A DNA stretch of 64,000 nt from Levilactobacillus yonginensis. Its GTDB lineage: Bacteria; Bacillota; Bacilli; Lactobacillales; Lactobacillaceae. The position numbers and the translations under genes are program-made. The stretch spans positions 682,001-746,000 of the forward strand of contig NZ_OZ061549.1 in NCBI RefSeq assembly GCF_964065165.1, written 5' to 3'. Positions 35,114 through 45,534 of this stretch are shown one piece after another (position 1 is the first letter of the stretch; each line of letters opens with the position of its first letter). The notes under the pieces were generated by a model. The model was not told the origin of the DNA, ran no database searches, and saw only the letters and a list, made by a program, of their open reading frames with translations.

Positions 35114-37780
35114 CTATTTAGCGTCATACCAGGTTGGTCCGTAATGACTTTCCACCTTCAACGGAATTTCTAAGTCAATGGCAGAGTCCATCACACTGGG
35201 CACCAATTTGGCCAGCGTTTCAATTTCTTCAGCTGGTGCTTCAAAAATCAACTCATCATGAACCTGTAGCAACATGGTAGCTTGTAGCTTCTTTTCCTTT
35301 AAGGCCGCTTCCATCCGGATCATAGCAATCTTAATAATATCAGCTGCACTCCCCTGAATTGGCGTGTTCATCGCCGTCCGTTCAGCAAAAGAACGCTGAT
35401 TAAAGTTGCGGGAATTGATGTCCGGTAAATACCGCCGCCGGTGCGCAATCGTTTCTACATACCCAAGTTCGTGGGCTTGTTGGACCATTCGCTCCGTGTA
35501 CGCCTTAACCCCAGGGTACTCCTCAAAGTAGGTGTCAATAAAGTTCTTGGCCTGTTTACGTGAAATACCAATATTTTGTGACAATCCAAAGTCGCTGATA
35601 CCATAGACAATTCCAAAATTCACGGCCTTGGCCTGCCGCCGAATATTCGGTGTAACTTCTTCGTCCGGCCCCATCTTGAAGATTCGACGCGCAGTAGCGG
35701 CATGAATATCTTGACCCTCGCGGAAGGCCTCCTGCATATTGGCGTCGTGACTCATATGAGCTAGCACCCGCAATTCAATTTGCGAGTAGTCAGAAGAAAA
35801 GATTTCCCAATCAGGGTGCCGGGGGACAAACGCCTTACGAATGGCTCGCCCCTCTTCATTGCGCACTGGAATGTTTTGCAGATTAGGATCAACGGATGAT
35901 AGCCGCCCCGTCTGCGTCAACGTTTGAAGGTACCGCGTGTGAACCTTATGGTCATCCGGATGAATCACCTTCAACAATCCTTCAACGTAGGTGGACTGAA
36001 TCTTCGCAATCTTCCGGTAGCGTAAAATATTTTCAGCGATAGGTGCCTCAGCTGCTAGTTTTTCCAGAACACCAACGGCCGTAGAATAACCTGTCTTGGT
36101 CTTCTTGATAACGGGTAACCCCATCTTCTCGAACAAGATGTGCCCCAGTTGCTTAGGTGAGCCAATATTAAACTCTTCGCCCGCTTCGTTGTAAATGGTC
36201 TGTTCAATTTCAGCCAACTGTTCCGTGAATTTGCTACCCATGGCCTCCAGTTCTGAGGCTTGAACCGTAATGCCGGCAACTTCCATTCGTGCCAAGACAA
36301 AGGCCATTGGCAATTCAATCTCACGGTAAAGTTTCGTCTGTTCATTTTCCTCTAGCCCTTTAAATAATTGCGGCCGCAACTGCTCAATGGCTCGGGTCTT
36401 CCGTGCTAGGTGCTTGAAGAAGACATCATCGTCATCGGGAATAGCCTCCTTAGCACCCTTCCCATAGACATCTTCGTCCGTAGCAACTTGGTGATAGCCA
36501 TGTTCCATCGCAACTCGGCCCAAATCATTGCTATTGTCATAGGTGTTCAAAAGGTATGAACTCAGGAGTAGGTCAAAATCAACCCCTGCTAGAGTAATGC
36601 CTAAGCGTTGTAAAGCCACGTATGTCCGCTTGGCGTCAAAGACTTGTTTAGCAACCTTAGACGACTCTAAAAGCGTCTTTAAGGGTGCCTGCTGTAAGAG
36701 GCTGACATCTCGACTGACCCACCAATGATCTTCATTACCGATCGCGAATCCAGCCAAGTCCGCTAAATGATAATTATCGGCTAACATTTCTAAATAAAAT
36801 TCACAACCACTCTCAAATGCTGGCAATTTCTGTAAATTGTCCGCCGTTAAGACCGTGTAAGTAATTTCTTCCAAACCTGGCGTTGCCGTTGGTGCCTCAC
36901 CGTCAATGCTCATTTTGCTTAAAAATTGATTGAAGTTCATCCGTTGATAGAAGGCCACCAAACTGTCCGTATCATCTCCGGTGTAAACCAAGTCCTCAAC
37001 GCGCTTGGCTACGGGCGCATCCCGTTTAATTGTGGCTAATTGTTTGGCTAGAAGTGCCTGGTCGTGGTCCTCAAGCAGATGTTCCTTTAGCTTCTTAGCG
37101 GTAATCTCATCAATATGATCATAGATGTTCTCGATGCTACCGTATTTGCCAACCAAATCAACGGCACGCTTAGGGCCAACACCAGCGACCCCTGGATAAT
37201 TGTCAGAGTTATCCCCCTGTAACCCCTTGATGTCAATGATTTGCTCTGGCGTCACACCCATCTTTTCTTTCACGTAAGCGGGCGTGTAGTGTTCAATCTC
37301 ACTAACACCTTTTTTGGAAATTGAAACTGTTGTATGTTCGTCAGCCAATTGCGTCAAGTCCCGGTCACCGGTCACGATGGTCGTGGTAAACCCATCTTCC
37401 TCAGCTTGACGAGCCAAGGTCCCGATGATGTCATCAGCTTCAAAGTCGGGCAATTCGTAGGTTTGGATGCCTCGTGCAGCCAAGAGTTCCTTAACGTAAG
37501 GGAACTGTTCCGAGAGTTCTGGTGCCGTCTTGGCCCGGCCACCCTTATAGTTGTCGTACATTTTTGTCCGAAACGTTGTCTTCCCCGCATCAAAAGCTAC
37601 TAATGCGTGTGTGGGCTTGACCACATCTAACATCGTTTCCAGCATCGTATTGAAGCCGTAAATGGCGTTGGTATGGAGGCCCTCACTGTTGGTGAACTTC
37701 CCCAGTGCCGTGTATAGCGCGAAAAAAGCCTTAAAAGTGACACTGTTACCATCAATCAATAATAAACGTTTTTCCGCCAT
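35114..37780 (-). CDS. polA: DNA polymerase I
   Basis: Polymerase I for gap filling and Okazaki maturation. It has a 5'-3' nuclease domain (residues 1 to about 300: LLLIDGNSVTFKAFFAL, GLQGDNSDNYPGV), a 3'-5' exonuclease-like domain whose first catalytic block (CEFYLEMLADNY) lacks the DxE pair and is probably inactive, and the polymerase domain with DYSQIELRVLAHMS, RRQAKAVNFGIVYGIS and VHDEL. The ATG with AAAGGAG upstream gives 888 residues. Confidence 0.97.
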   Translation of the reverse strand: MAEKRLLLIDGNSVTFKAFFALYTALGKFTNSEGLHTNAIYGFNTMLETMLDVVKPTHALVAFDAGKTTFRTKMYDNYKGGRAKTAPELSEQFPYVKELLAARGIQTYELPDFEADDIIGTLARQAEEDGFTTTIVTGDRDLTQLADEHTTVSISKKGVSEIEHYTPAYVKEKMGVTPEQIIDIKGLQGDNSDNYPGVAGVGPKRAVDLVGKYGSIENIYDHIDEITAKKLKEHLLEDHDQALLAKQLATIKRDAPVAKRVEDLVYTGDDTDSLVAFYQRMNFNQFLSKMSIDGEAPTATPGLEEITYTVLTADNLQKLPAFESGCEFYLEMLADNYHLADLAGFAIGNEDHWWVSRDVSLLQQAPLKTLLESSKVAKQVFDAKRTYVALQRLGITLAGVDFDLLLSSYLLNTYDNSNDLGRVAMEHGYHQVATDEDVYGKGAKEAIPDDDDVFFKHLARKTRAIEQLRPQLFKGLEENEQTKLYREIELPMAFVLARMEVAGITVQASELEAMGSKFTEQLAEIEQTIYNEAGEEFNIGSPKQLGHILFEKMGLPVIKKTKTGYSTAVGVLEKLAAEAPIAENILRYRKIAKIQSTYVEGLLKVIHPDDHKVHTRYLQTLTQTGRLSSVDPNLQNIPVRNEEGRAIRKAFVPRHPDWEIFSSDYSQIELRVLAHMSHDANMQEAFREGQDIHAATARRIFKMGPDEEVTPNIRRQAKAVNFGIVYGISDFGLSQNIGISRKQAKNFIDTYFEEYPGVKAYTERMVQQAHELGYVETIAHRRRYLPDINSRNFNQRSFAERTAMNTPIQGSAADIIKIAMIRMEAALKEKKLQATMLLQVHDELIFEAPAEEIETLAKLVPSVMDSAIDLEIPLKVESHYGPTWYDAK

Positions 37781-38091
37781 GTTCCGCTCCTTTCGAGTCA
37801 TGCTAACCATGCTCGAGTATTCTAAGTCTATTTTACCAAAAAACTGTCCAAACCCGAAACAATAACGGGTAATCCGTTGGAAATTATGGTAGTGGGATAG
37901 CGTTTTTCACTCCTCCATTACCAAAAACTGATCACCTGAGATGCCGAATAATGCCGTTACCATCTATTAGCCAATGCCGATATGTTACCTAGCGTAGCCT
38001 AAATCCAGTCGTCACACCTGCCATTTCAGACACATTTAATCGTCATTTTCCGCCCCCACCTAACCAGCAGTATTGAGGGCGGTGAGAAAAA
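37781..38091. other. Gene-free stretch upstream of polA
   Basis: About 310 bases with the polA 5' region. A stem pairing CCGCCC with GGGCGG occurs near 38050-38085, without a T-run. Nothing else is seen. Confidence 0.4.
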
Positions 38092-38126
38092 GAAAAAAGG
38101 AGCCGAGACAAGTGTCTCGACCCCTT
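38092..38126 (-). terminator. Terminator of the Bax-inhibitor-like gene
   Basis: On the minus strand GGGGTCGAGACA pairs with TGTCTCGGCTCC, followed by T6. Confidence 0.88.
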
Positions 38127-38140
38127 AAGTTACCGGACGG

Positions 38141-38845
38141 TTAATCGTTGTTGCCGCCGAATATACCAAAGATTTGTAAGAGTTGTAAGAACAGGTTGAC
38201 GAAGTCCAAATACAGTTGCAAGGCCCCGTTAACAGCTAAACCAGTGACAGAAACCTGATCGCCATACTTGAGGTACATCTGTTGCATCCGTTGCGTATCA
38301 AACGCCGTCAGAACGGAGAAGATAATCACAGCGACGAATGAAAAAATCAACGTTAAGAAACTGTTCTGTAAGAACATGTTGATGACCATCGCCACGATTA
38401 GTCCGATTAAAGCCGCTGTGGCCTGAGTCCCAAATTTACTGAGATCACGCTTCGTGAAGAGACCGATACCGGCCATGGTCACAAAGATAGCTGCCGCTGA
38501 GACAAACGCACTGGTCATGGCTTCCTTCGTAAAAATCAAGGAATACGTGGACACGACAGCCCCCGTCACGGCCGCATAAACGAAAAGCCCTACTAAAGCC
38601 ACGGTTGGCCGTTTCATGGACTGTCCACTAATTACGAACGGTAGGATAAACCAAACAATGATTGGAATCCACAGGCTGCCACCGTGTAAGCTCTGCAAGA
38701 GAGTTACCTGCGTGGACATGTAAAACGCCGTCACAGCGGAGACCAACACGGCCGCACCCATCCAACCAAACATCTTGGTTAAAAAGCTATTAAGGCCGAC
38801 CTCGGTGTTGACCGTCGTACGGGGTTGCTGATCAAAGTTGTTCAT
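38141..38845 (-). CDS. Bax inhibitor-1/YccA family membrane protein
   Basis: A 234-residue protein with seven predicted membrane segments and the BI-1 signature, including FDTQRMQQMYLKYGD with conserved acidic residues at the late loop. Bacterial homologs conduct calcium (YetJ) or modulate membrane proteases (YccA). It starts at the ATG with AAGGAG upstream. It stands alone with its own terminator; the exact role is unknown. Confidence 0.9.
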   Translation of the reverse strand: MNNFDQQPRTTVNTEVGLNSFLTKMFGWMGAAVLVSAVTAFYMSTQVTLLQSLHGGSLWIPIIVWFILPFVISGQSMKRPTVALVGLFVYAAVTGAVVSTYSLIFTKEAMTSAFVSAAAIFVTMAGIGLFTKRDLSKFGTQATAALIGLIVAMVINMFLQNSFLTLIFSFVAVIIFSVLTAFDTQRMQQMYLKYGDQVSVTGLAVNGALQLYLDFVNLFLQLLQIFGIFGGNND

Positions 38846-39010
38846 TGAAACGCTCCTTCTTTCAATCAATTCCCGACTTGGTCGCCACTAAAATCACAAC
38901 CAGTTTCGGGGTTATTAGAGTATATTTTAACAAAACTAACCGTAAACACAAGTAATCAGTCGTCCTATCGTTAACTTTACCCTAATACCTTAGATTAACA
39001 GAAGCTAACC

Positions 39011-39736
39011 CTACTTACCGGCACCACCTTCATTATCAGCTTCCCCACTAGCCCAGACTTTGTTCGCATAGACAGCGTTAAATAGCAGGGCCAGTTGTAA
39101 GGCTACCTGAGAAAGACTGGCCCCCAATGTGCCAACTTGAGCAGTTCCCATCAGGGCCTGAGTGGTCAGAGCCCCCCAGTAGATGACGTTGGCAATATTG
39201 ACGACGATCCACAGCGACCAGTTTTCCTTGAACTTCAGAATGTACAATAATTGCGCAATCAAGCTAACCACAAAATTAATGGAATCAAAGTATGGTAATT
39301 GGCCATGCAATAACGATAGGACGACCCAACCCACTAGCCAAGCAGCAAAGGCACCGGCGAAGATCCAGCGTTTTGTGGTTGGTTTAAACGACCGGGTTGC
39401 TTCGTCTTGCCCCCACATAACCCACCCAATGGGTTGTGAAATTACGTAAATGATGTCCATAGCAAAGGACCCATATGCGTGACTGATCCAGGCGATGTAA
39501 GTCATAGCGAGGCACTGGACTAACCCGAAAATAAAGGAAATCTTGCGGCCCTTCATCCCGTACACCAGACACAATACCCCAGCAACGCCTGAAATCATTC
39601 CAATAATGCTATCCGGTGCAATGAAATACACCACAATCTGTAAGAGAATCAGAACAATTACATAACTAATCTCAAACTTCTTCCAATTCGTAAACAGTTG
39701 GTTTTTTAACCAACTACCTTCTGTCTTTGTTTCCAA
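39011..39736 (-). CDS. pnuC: Nicotinamide riboside/mononucleotide transporter PnuC
   Basis: A membrane transporter for NAD precursors. It has about seven hydrophobic helices and the PnuC patterns SQPIGWVMWGQ, WGALTTQALMG and QLPYFDSINFVVSLIAQLLYILKF. I prefer the TTG with GGGGG about nine bases upstream (241 residues) over the longer start in a hydrophobic upstream stretch. It follows the murC terminator. NAD salvage links it with nadD and nnrD in this window. Confidence 0.85.
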   Translation of the reverse strand: METKTEGSWLKNQLFTNWKKFEISYVIVLILLQIVVYFIAPDSIIGMISGVAGVLCLVYGMKGRKISFIFGLVQCLAMTYIAWISHAYGSFAMDIIYVISQPIGWVMWGQDEATRSFKPTTKRWIFAGAFAAWLVGWVVLSLLHGQLPYFDSINFVVSLIAQLLYILKFKENWSLWIVVNIANVIYWGALTTQALMGTAQVGTLGASLSQVALQLALLFNAVYANKVWASGEADNEGGAGK

Positions 39737-39831
39737 ACGTAAACGCCCCCAAATATGTAATAAGCCCAAGCATACAACTCCGCAAAAAAAAGGCAATTCT
39801 TATCATACTAATTGAATCAGGACGTTCAATA

Positions 39832-39873
39832 CAAAAACGCCGAACAACTAATTCGACTAGTTGTCCGACGTTC
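39832..39873 (-). terminator. Terminator of murC
   Basis: On the minus strand AACGTCGGACAACTA pairs with TAGTTGTTCGGCGTT, followed by T5. Confidence 0.88.
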
Positions 39874-39878
39874 TAAAT

Positions 39879-41210
39879 TTAGTTATCTTTTAAAGATAAG
39901 TGACTCAGTAGTTCTTCATAGGACCGTTCGTACTTTTGTACGTCTCCGGCACCCATGAAAACTACGACAGCATCATGGAAGTCCAACAATGGTGACATAT
40001 TATCCACCGTCAGAATCTCGCCACCCTTGGCGATCTTTTGCGCAAGGTTCTTGCTTGAAACAGCCCCTTGTGTTTCACGAGCTGAACTGAAGATGTTGGT
40101 CAAAAAGACCTTGTCCGCCAGATTCAGGCTCTTAGCAAAATCATCCATCAACGCAATCGTCCGACTGAAAGTATGTGGCTGGAAGACTGCAATGATCTCT
40201 TTATCCGGATACTTTTGCCGAGCAGCGTCCAATGTGGCTTTGATTTCTGAAGGATGGTGCGCATAGTCATCAATGATGGTCATGTCAGCCACTTTCCGTT
40301 CAGTAAACCGACGCTTGACCCCCTTGAAGTCCAGGAGTTCGCGCTTGATTTCATTCATGTCGACCTTTTCAAAATAGGCAACAGCGATAACAGCCAAACT
40401 GTTCAACACATTGTGTTCACCGTACAAATGAATTTCAAAGTTACCTAAGGATTCATCCCCGTGCATTACATCAAATGACGAGCCAGTCGTTGAACGCTTG
40501 ATATTAACAGCTTGGAAGTCGTCTCGTTCGCTAGTCCCATAGTAATAAACGGGGACATCCGTCTTGATCTTTCGTAACTCAGGATCATCTCCCCAAGCGA
40601 AGATACCCTTTTTAACCTGCTTAGACCACGTTTCAAATGCGTTAAAGACATCATCGATTCCGGTGTAGTAATCGGGATGATCAAAGTCAATGTTAGTCAT
40701 AATTGCGTAGTCCGGCTTGGTGGCTAAGAAGTGACGCCGGTATTCATCCGCTTCGTAGACGAAGAAGCGGGCGTTAGGGGTTCCCTTACCACTCCCATCC
40801 CCAATCAAATAAGAGGTCGGCGCAATTCCACCCAACACATGAGCTAATAAACCGGTAGTGCTGGTCTTTCCATGAGCACCAGCGACACCAATACTGGTAT
40901 AGCCTTCGATCAAATGGCCTAAGAATTCATGATACCGGTAGACGGGTAGACCCATCTCCCGGGCCTTCTTAATTTCAGGATGATCATCCGTAAAGGAGTT
41001 CCCCGCAATGACGGTGAGCCCTTCGTGAATATTGGCTTCATCGAACGCCATTACGTCGATGCCGGCCTGTTCCAAGCCACGTTGTGTAAACGTGTACTGG
41101 GTGATATCGGAGCCTTGTACTTTAAAACCCTTATCATGCAAAATCAGAGCGAGCGCACTCATCCCTGATCCCTTAATTCCTACGAAGTGGTAAACCGTTG
41201 CGTTGTCCAT
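39879..41210 (-). CDS. murC: UDP-N-acetylmuramate--L-alanine ligase
   Basis: Adds L-alanine to UDP-MurNAc, the first peptide step of peptidoglycan synthesis. The N-terminal domain has [16 protein letters not shown], the ATP site is [15 protein letters not shown], and the C-terminal domain has [14 protein letters not shown] and FQPHTFSRT. The ATG with GAGGATC upstream gives 443 residues. It is downstream of sftA, the order seen in Bacillus. Confidence 0.97.
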   Translation of the reverse strand: MDNATVYHFVGIKGSGMSALALILHDKGFKVQGSDITQYTFTQRGLEQAGIDVMAFDEANIHEGLTVIAGNSFTDDHPEIKKAREMGLPVYRYHEFLGHLIEGYTSIGVAGAHGKTSTTGLLAHVLGGIAPTSYLIGDGSGKGTPNARFFVYEADEYRRHFLATKPDYAIMTNIDFDHPDYYTGIDDVFNAFETWSKQVKKGIFAWGDDPELRKIKTDVPVYYYGTSERDDFQAVNIKRSTTGSSFDVMHGDESLGNFEIHLYGEHNVLNSLAVIAVAYFEKVDMNEIKRELLDFKGVKRRFTERKVADMTIIDDYAHHPSEIKATLDAARQKYPDKEIIAVFQPHTFSRTIALMDDFAKSLNLADKVFLTNIFSSARETQGAVSSKNLAQKIAKGGEILTVDNMSPLLDFHDAVVVFMGAGDVQKYERSYEELLSHLSLKDN

Positions 41211-41350
41211 TAAATGATCCTCTTTTCTACTCAAGTAAAACCGAGGCGCAGTTTCCTCAGCCAGTCGAGTGATTACAATTCTTATTTTAGCATATCCCCT
41301 ATCCCCGGAAAAGGATTCCTCAAGGATTGAGCCCGTGGCTTAACAATGAC

Positions 41351-44137
41351 TTAATGGGTGCCCCCCGCATGAGGTTCAGGCAAATCCTTATCCAAATCTT
41401 CAGGTGTTAAATAAACTTCTCGAGGTTTTGACCCGTGTTGTGGGGACACATAGTGGTGTTGCTCCAAATCATCAATCAGGTTAGCCGCTCGATTATAGCC
41501 AATGGAAAAGACCCGTTGTAATTTCGAAGTTGAAACGGATTTTTCTGCCGCAATATAGGTTAAGACCTTTGGCAATAACTCATCTTGATTCTCTTCCGCC
41601 GTCTCTCGTTGCAACAGCCCTTTAGGCTCAAACGCGTAATGGGGTTGACCCTGGGTTCTGACGTAGTCGGTAATGGCATCCACTTCGGACTCTACAAATG
41701 CTCCTTGTAGACGCATCGGTTGACTGGCGCCGTTACCCAGATACAGCATATCTCCACGACCCAGCAGGTTTTCAGCCCCAGCCGTGTCCAAGATAGTCCG
41801 TGAATCAATCTGGCTTGAAACCATGAAGGCAATTCGTGTAGGAATGTTGTTCTTAATCGTTCCAGTCACGATATCAACACTTGGCCGTTGCGTGGCTACC
41901 AGTAAATGAATACCAGCTGCCCGCGCTTTCTGTGTGATTCGCACGATGTAATCCTGAACCTCGCTGGCTGCCATCATCATCAAGTCAGCTAATTCATCGA
42001 TAATGATTACAATGTATGGCATCTTCAGCGCCGGCTCATCATTGGCATCCGCCCGGTCATTGAACTGTTCAATATTCCGAACTCCCGCTGCAGCAAGCTT
42101 TTCGTAGCGTTGATCCATTTCAGTCACGACCCATTTCAAAGCTGCCGCAGCCGCCTTGGGATCAGAAATAACTGGTGACAGTAAGTGTGGCAAGCCATCG
42201 TATGGCGCCATTTCAACGGCCTTAGGATCGATCAAGAGTAACTTGACCTGCGCCGGCGTGGCTTTATACAGAATCGACAATAGCAGTGAATTGATAAAGA
42301 CACTCTTCCCGGACCCAGTGGCCCCGGCAATCAACCCATGCGGCATCTTTCGTAGATCCGTGACCTGTGGTTTACCAAAGAGGTCGACTCCTAACGCTAC
42401 GGTCAACGGTGACTCACTATTCTTGAAGGCTGTGGAATTCAAAATTTCAGACAACATGACTGGTCGCGACTTCAGGTTAGGAATTTCAATGCCGACCGTG
42501 GTCTTCCCAGGAATCGGTGCTTCAATTCGAATATCCTTCGCTGCCAGGGCCAGCTTCAAATCATCATTCAAATTGGTGATTTTATTGACTTTAACTCCCA
42601 GTGCCAAACTAATTTGGAACTGCGTTACGGTTGGTCCAACCGTCCAATCGGTCACGTGTGCGTCCACGTGGAAGGCACTTAACGTGGCGTCTAGGACCTC
42701 AGCTTGGTGTTCGATCCATTCGTCTAAAGCCGCTTCGTCAGGTACTACGGGCTTAGGCAGGAGGTCAACATCAGGGAAATGGTAGCCCCGCGTCGTATCC
42801 AGCGGTTCTTCTTCAGATGTGGCGGCAACTTCTGGGCGATCAAAGAGTGCCAAACTCCGTTGATCATTGCCTTCCTCTTGCATGATATCGCCTAGTGAGT
42901 GGCCCAGTCCGCGGGCAGGTTTAGCCTTAGCCGCCTTGGGTGCTGGCTTTACAGATTCAGGCCGCGTATCCGCAGGCAAATCAACTTGCTCGGACGCATC
43001 CTTCGAAGCCACAGAGTCAGACGTATCGGTTTGATCATCCATAGCGCGGTTCAGCAATTCTTTGACCTCTTCCGGTTGAGCCGATGCATCTTCAGCCGAT
43101 TTGTGGTCGGCATTGGTGGCCCCTTCGACATCAACTTCAGCATTGTCCTCATCATGAACTACCGGTTCAGCGTCTACTAAGTCAGAACTCTGATCATCAG
43201 CTGGGGCTTCTGGGGCTTCTGAGTCACTCATTTCGGTCTCTGAATCCGTTTCAGAGCTCTCCCCTACCCTAGTTTGCTTGTCGTCCACTGACGTTCCCAC
43301 AGGCAAATAAGCGGCCTGCCGAGGGTCAACCGTCTCGTTCTTAGTCGCTGTTGATTCAGCCTTCAATGGGTGCTCATCCTGAGCTGAATCTTCCTCAGAT
43401 AGCACCTCTTCAACGTCTCCAATGGTGGGACCCTCTGGCACTGACGGCTGACTCACAGTATCTGACGTGACTGCTTGATCAGCAGTGGCCGATACGTCGT
43501 CACTTGCGTCATCTGCCTGAACGGGTTCCTTAGCTGCGTGTTGTGGATAGAACACGACAGTTGGGGCAACCGGTGTCGCAACCTGATTCTCTTCCGGCAC
43601 AGTTTCCGGCTGGTCAGCTACCGTTGCTGGCGCTGACTGGGTATCCGTCACCGTCAAGGTTCCCGGCGTGGTCACGGCCATCTCTCCTGGCTGACCAATC
43701 AGAAAGAAACTGTCAGCGGGTTTTTGAAGCTGCGCCACTAAATGCTGGTAACGTTGACGGGTCTTCGAAACCGACCGCTGCCGGTGCAGTTGCTTAGGAA
43801 TCGGGGTAATTTGAAATGGCCGGTAGCTGGCACTGCCAGCTACTGGTTCCTTTTGGGCTTCTACGGGTTCAGCTGGCTTGCTAACGGTCGTTCGACTGGG
43901 ACGTTGGTCACGAACTTCTGATTGTCCCTTAGTGACTGATTGCTTAGGTGTCGCGACCGGCTGGGTTGCCGCTTGTCGCTTCAGTTCCCGTTCCTTTCTG
44001 ATGCGCAAGCGTTCGTTGCGTTGCTCGCGTTGTTTGACCTGCCGTTCTGCACGCTGGTCCATTGTATCTTCTAACTGTTCCGGGGTCGGTTCTACCGGAA
44101 ACTTCCGGAAAAAGGCCGGTCCGTCATAGTGCTCCAT
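41351..44137 (-). CDS. sftA: Soluble FtsK/SpoIIIE-type DNA translocase SftA
   Basis: A DNA pump that clears chromosome ends from the septum. The first 420 residues are acidic, low-complexity and lack membrane segments, which separates it from membrane-bound FtsK and matches SftA. The motor has Walker A GATGSGKSVFINSLL and Walker B IIIDELADLMMM, and the C-terminal gamma domain is a winged helix (LQRVFSIGYNRAANLIDDLE). The order murC-sftA-ytpR-thioredoxin is that of Bacillus. The ATG has AAGGAGG nine bases upstream, giving 928 residues. Confidence 0.93.
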   Translation of the reverse strand: MEHYDGPAFFRKFPVEPTPEQLEDTMDQRAERQVKQREQRNERLRIRKERELKRQAATQPVATPKQSVTKGQSEVRDQRPSRTTVSKPAEPVEAQKEPVAGSASYRPFQITPIPKQLHRQRSVSKTRQRYQHLVAQLQKPADSFFLIGQPGEMAVTTPGTLTVTDTQSAPATVADQPETVPEENQVATPVAPTVVFYPQHAAKEPVQADDASDDVSATADQAVTSDTVSQPSVPEGPTIGDVEEVLSEEDSAQDEHPLKAESTATKNETVDPRQAAYLPVGTSVDDKQTRVGESSETDSETEMSDSEAPEAPADDQSSDLVDAEPVVHDEDNAEVDVEGATNADHKSAEDASAQPEEVKELLNRAMDDQTDTSDSVASKDASEQVDLPADTRPESVKPAPKAAKAKPARGLGHSLGDIMQEEGNDQRSLALFDRPEVAATSEEEPLDTTRGYHFPDVDLLPKPVVPDEAALDEWIEHQAEVLDATLSAFHVDAHVTDWTVGPTVTQFQISLALGVKVNKITNLNDDLKLALAAKDIRIEAPIPGKTTVGIEIPNLKSRPVMLSEILNSTAFKNSESPLTVALGVDLFGKPQVTDLRKMPHGLIAGATGSGKSVFINSLLLSILYKATPAQVKLLLIDPKAVEMAPYDGLPHLLSPVISDPKAAAAALKWVVTEMDQRYEKLAAAGVRNIEQFNDRADANDEPALKMPYIVIIIDELADLMMMAASEVQDYIVRITQKARAAGIHLLVATQRPSVDIVTGTIKNNIPTRIAFMVSSQIDSRTILDTAGAENLLGRGDMLYLGNGASQPMRLQGAFVESEVDAITDYVRTQGQPHYAFEPKGLLQRETAEENQDELLPKVLTYIAAEKSVSTSKLQRVFSIGYNRAANLIDDLEQHHYVSPQHGSKPREVYLTPEDLDKDLPEPHAGGTH

Positions 44138-44315
44138 GTGTTTCTTCCTCCTTGACGAGCGTACTCGTCGATTTTCATGGTGTGGGAGGAGACGCCGCCG
44201 TTTGACGGCCACTTTACTCATTCCCCAAGTGTTTTTAAGCCTAGCCACAGGGGCTAGTTTATATTTTAAATTATTGGCTATTAATCCCTTGATAGTCAGT
44301 CTAGTCTATTGTACA

Positions 44316-44352
44316 CAAAAAAGCGGGCTGACGACAAGGTCAGACCCGCTTT
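44316..44352 (-). terminator. Terminator after ytpR
   Basis: On the minus strand AAAGCGGGTCTGAC pairs with GTCAGCCCGCTTT (one bulge), followed by T6. Confidence 0.85.
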
Positions 44353-44362
44353 GTAATATTTC

Positions 44363-45001
44363 TTAACCATTAAAGATGGATTGACCACGTTCAAAGTCGA
44401 ACGCGTCACCGACTTCATAATCATCGGGCAAAATCAAGGCACCTGGGCGTTGTGGTGCATTTGCTAGGCCTAATTCACGGCCTGAACAAATCATCCCATC
44501 ACTCTTGACCCCGCGTAATTCACCGGGCCAAATAATGAGACCACTAGGCATCATTGCCCCAACTTTTGCAACAACGACCTTAATATCGGCCTGCATGTTA
44601 GGCGAACCACTAACGATTTGGACGGATTGATCATTATCAACCACCGTCTCCGTCACCAACAGATGGTCAGAGTCTGGATGTGGCGTTGCCGTCTTGACAT
44701 ACCCAACGACGAACCGAGAACGCGTTTCAGCTTCCAATTCACCGGCAAAACCGGCATCCTCGAGAGCGGTGTTTAAAGCCGCTACGTCGTCTTCCGTCAG
44801 GTGTACCTGACCGGCACCCGTAATATCCGGCAAAATGCTGGAGACGGCCAGGAAATTGTATCCTAACGTCTTCTCCGTGTCCGGGTCGTAAATTCGTGCG
44901 ATATTGTCGCGAACGGTGTGCGCCTGCTTGGGGGTATCTTGGGCAACAATAATAATCAATGCATCCCCTAATTCTTGGGGATTGTAACTAGCAATTAACA
45001 T
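44363..45001 (-). CDS. ytpR: YtpR, free-standing tRNA-binding domain protein
   Basis: A 212-residue protein whose second half is the EMAP-type tRNA-binding domain also present at the N-terminus of PheT (VGYVKTATPHPDSDHLLVTE, VSGSPNMQADIKVVVAKVG). The N-terminal half is a separate small domain specific to YtpR. It may bind tRNA or other RNA; the function is not established. It follows the thioredoxin-like gene with 26 bases between. Confidence 0.92.
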   Translation of the reverse strand: MLIASYNPQELGDALIIIVAQDTPKQAHTVRDNIARIYDPDTEKTLGYNFLAVSSILPDITGAGQVHLTEDDVAALNTALEDAGFAGELEAETRSRFVVGYVKTATPHPDSDHLLVTETVVDNDQSVQIVSGSPNMQADIKVVVAKVGAMMPSGLIIWPGELRGVKSDGMICSGRELGLANAPQRPGALILPDDYEVGDAFDFERGQSIFNG

Positions 45002-45027
45002 GTCTGAATCCTTTCCAACGGGTTATA

Positions 45028-45357
45028 TTAAGCGTTGGTCGCTAAAGAATTGATAAATCCTTCAACCTCTGCTTTGGTTTTACGATCTTTGTTTACTAAC
45101 CGACCGATTTCTTGACCATCGGCGTAAGCAATGAAACTTGGAATGCCGAATACATTAAGTTCAGCGGCTAAATCGATGTTTTCGTCACGATCGACAGCAA
45201 TAAACTTAAAGTCGGAGAAATCCGCTTCAATCTCAGGCATAGCTGGTTTGATGAACGTGCAATCTGGGCACCAGGTTGCGGAGAAGAAAAGCATCGTTTT
45301 GCCATCCTTCACGACATCTTTCAGTTCAGCGGCTGACATCTTGGGTAATTGTTCCAT
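45028..45357 (-). CDS. Thioredoxin-like protein YtpP
   Basis: A 109-residue thioredoxin-fold protein. The active site is WCPDC, not the classical WCGPC, after MLFFSATW; the cis-Pro segment is FGIPSFIAY. This motif belongs to YtpP-like proteins that act in thiol redox balance, including bacillithiol-linked reactions in Bacillus. The ATG with AAAGGAG upstream is chosen. It precedes ytpR and sftA. Confidence 0.9.
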   Translation of the reverse strand: MEQLPKMSAAELKDVVKDGKTMLFFSATWCPDCTFIKPAMPEIEADFSDFKFIAVDRDENIDLAAELNVFGIPSFIAYADGQEIGRLVNKDRKTKAEVEGFINSLATNA

Positions 45358-45465
45358 GGTTAGCACTCCTTTATTAAAGAATAAAATTTTGACAAAGTCC
45401 ATTATAGCATGGATGAAAGAATTTACACGATTTTTGCCTTTTTACGGGAACTTCCCCCCAATCAT

Positions 45466-45474
45466 TGGTATACT
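45466..45474 (+). promoter_or_regulatory. Extended -10 promoter of the PepSY-like gene
   Basis: TTGGTATACT contains the TGnTATACT-like extended -10 about 60 bases above the ATG. Confidence 0.6.
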
Positions 45475-45534
45475 GGGGGCAGAAGTGATGGGGTTGATGC
45501 CCAACAGGACCAACTTGCTTAGGAGGCGGTAATT

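Noticed and set aside
41351..44137. Calling this gene ftsK
   Set aside because: The protein lacks the N-terminal membrane helices of FtsK, and its neighbours (murC, ytpR, thioredoxin-like) are those of sftA.
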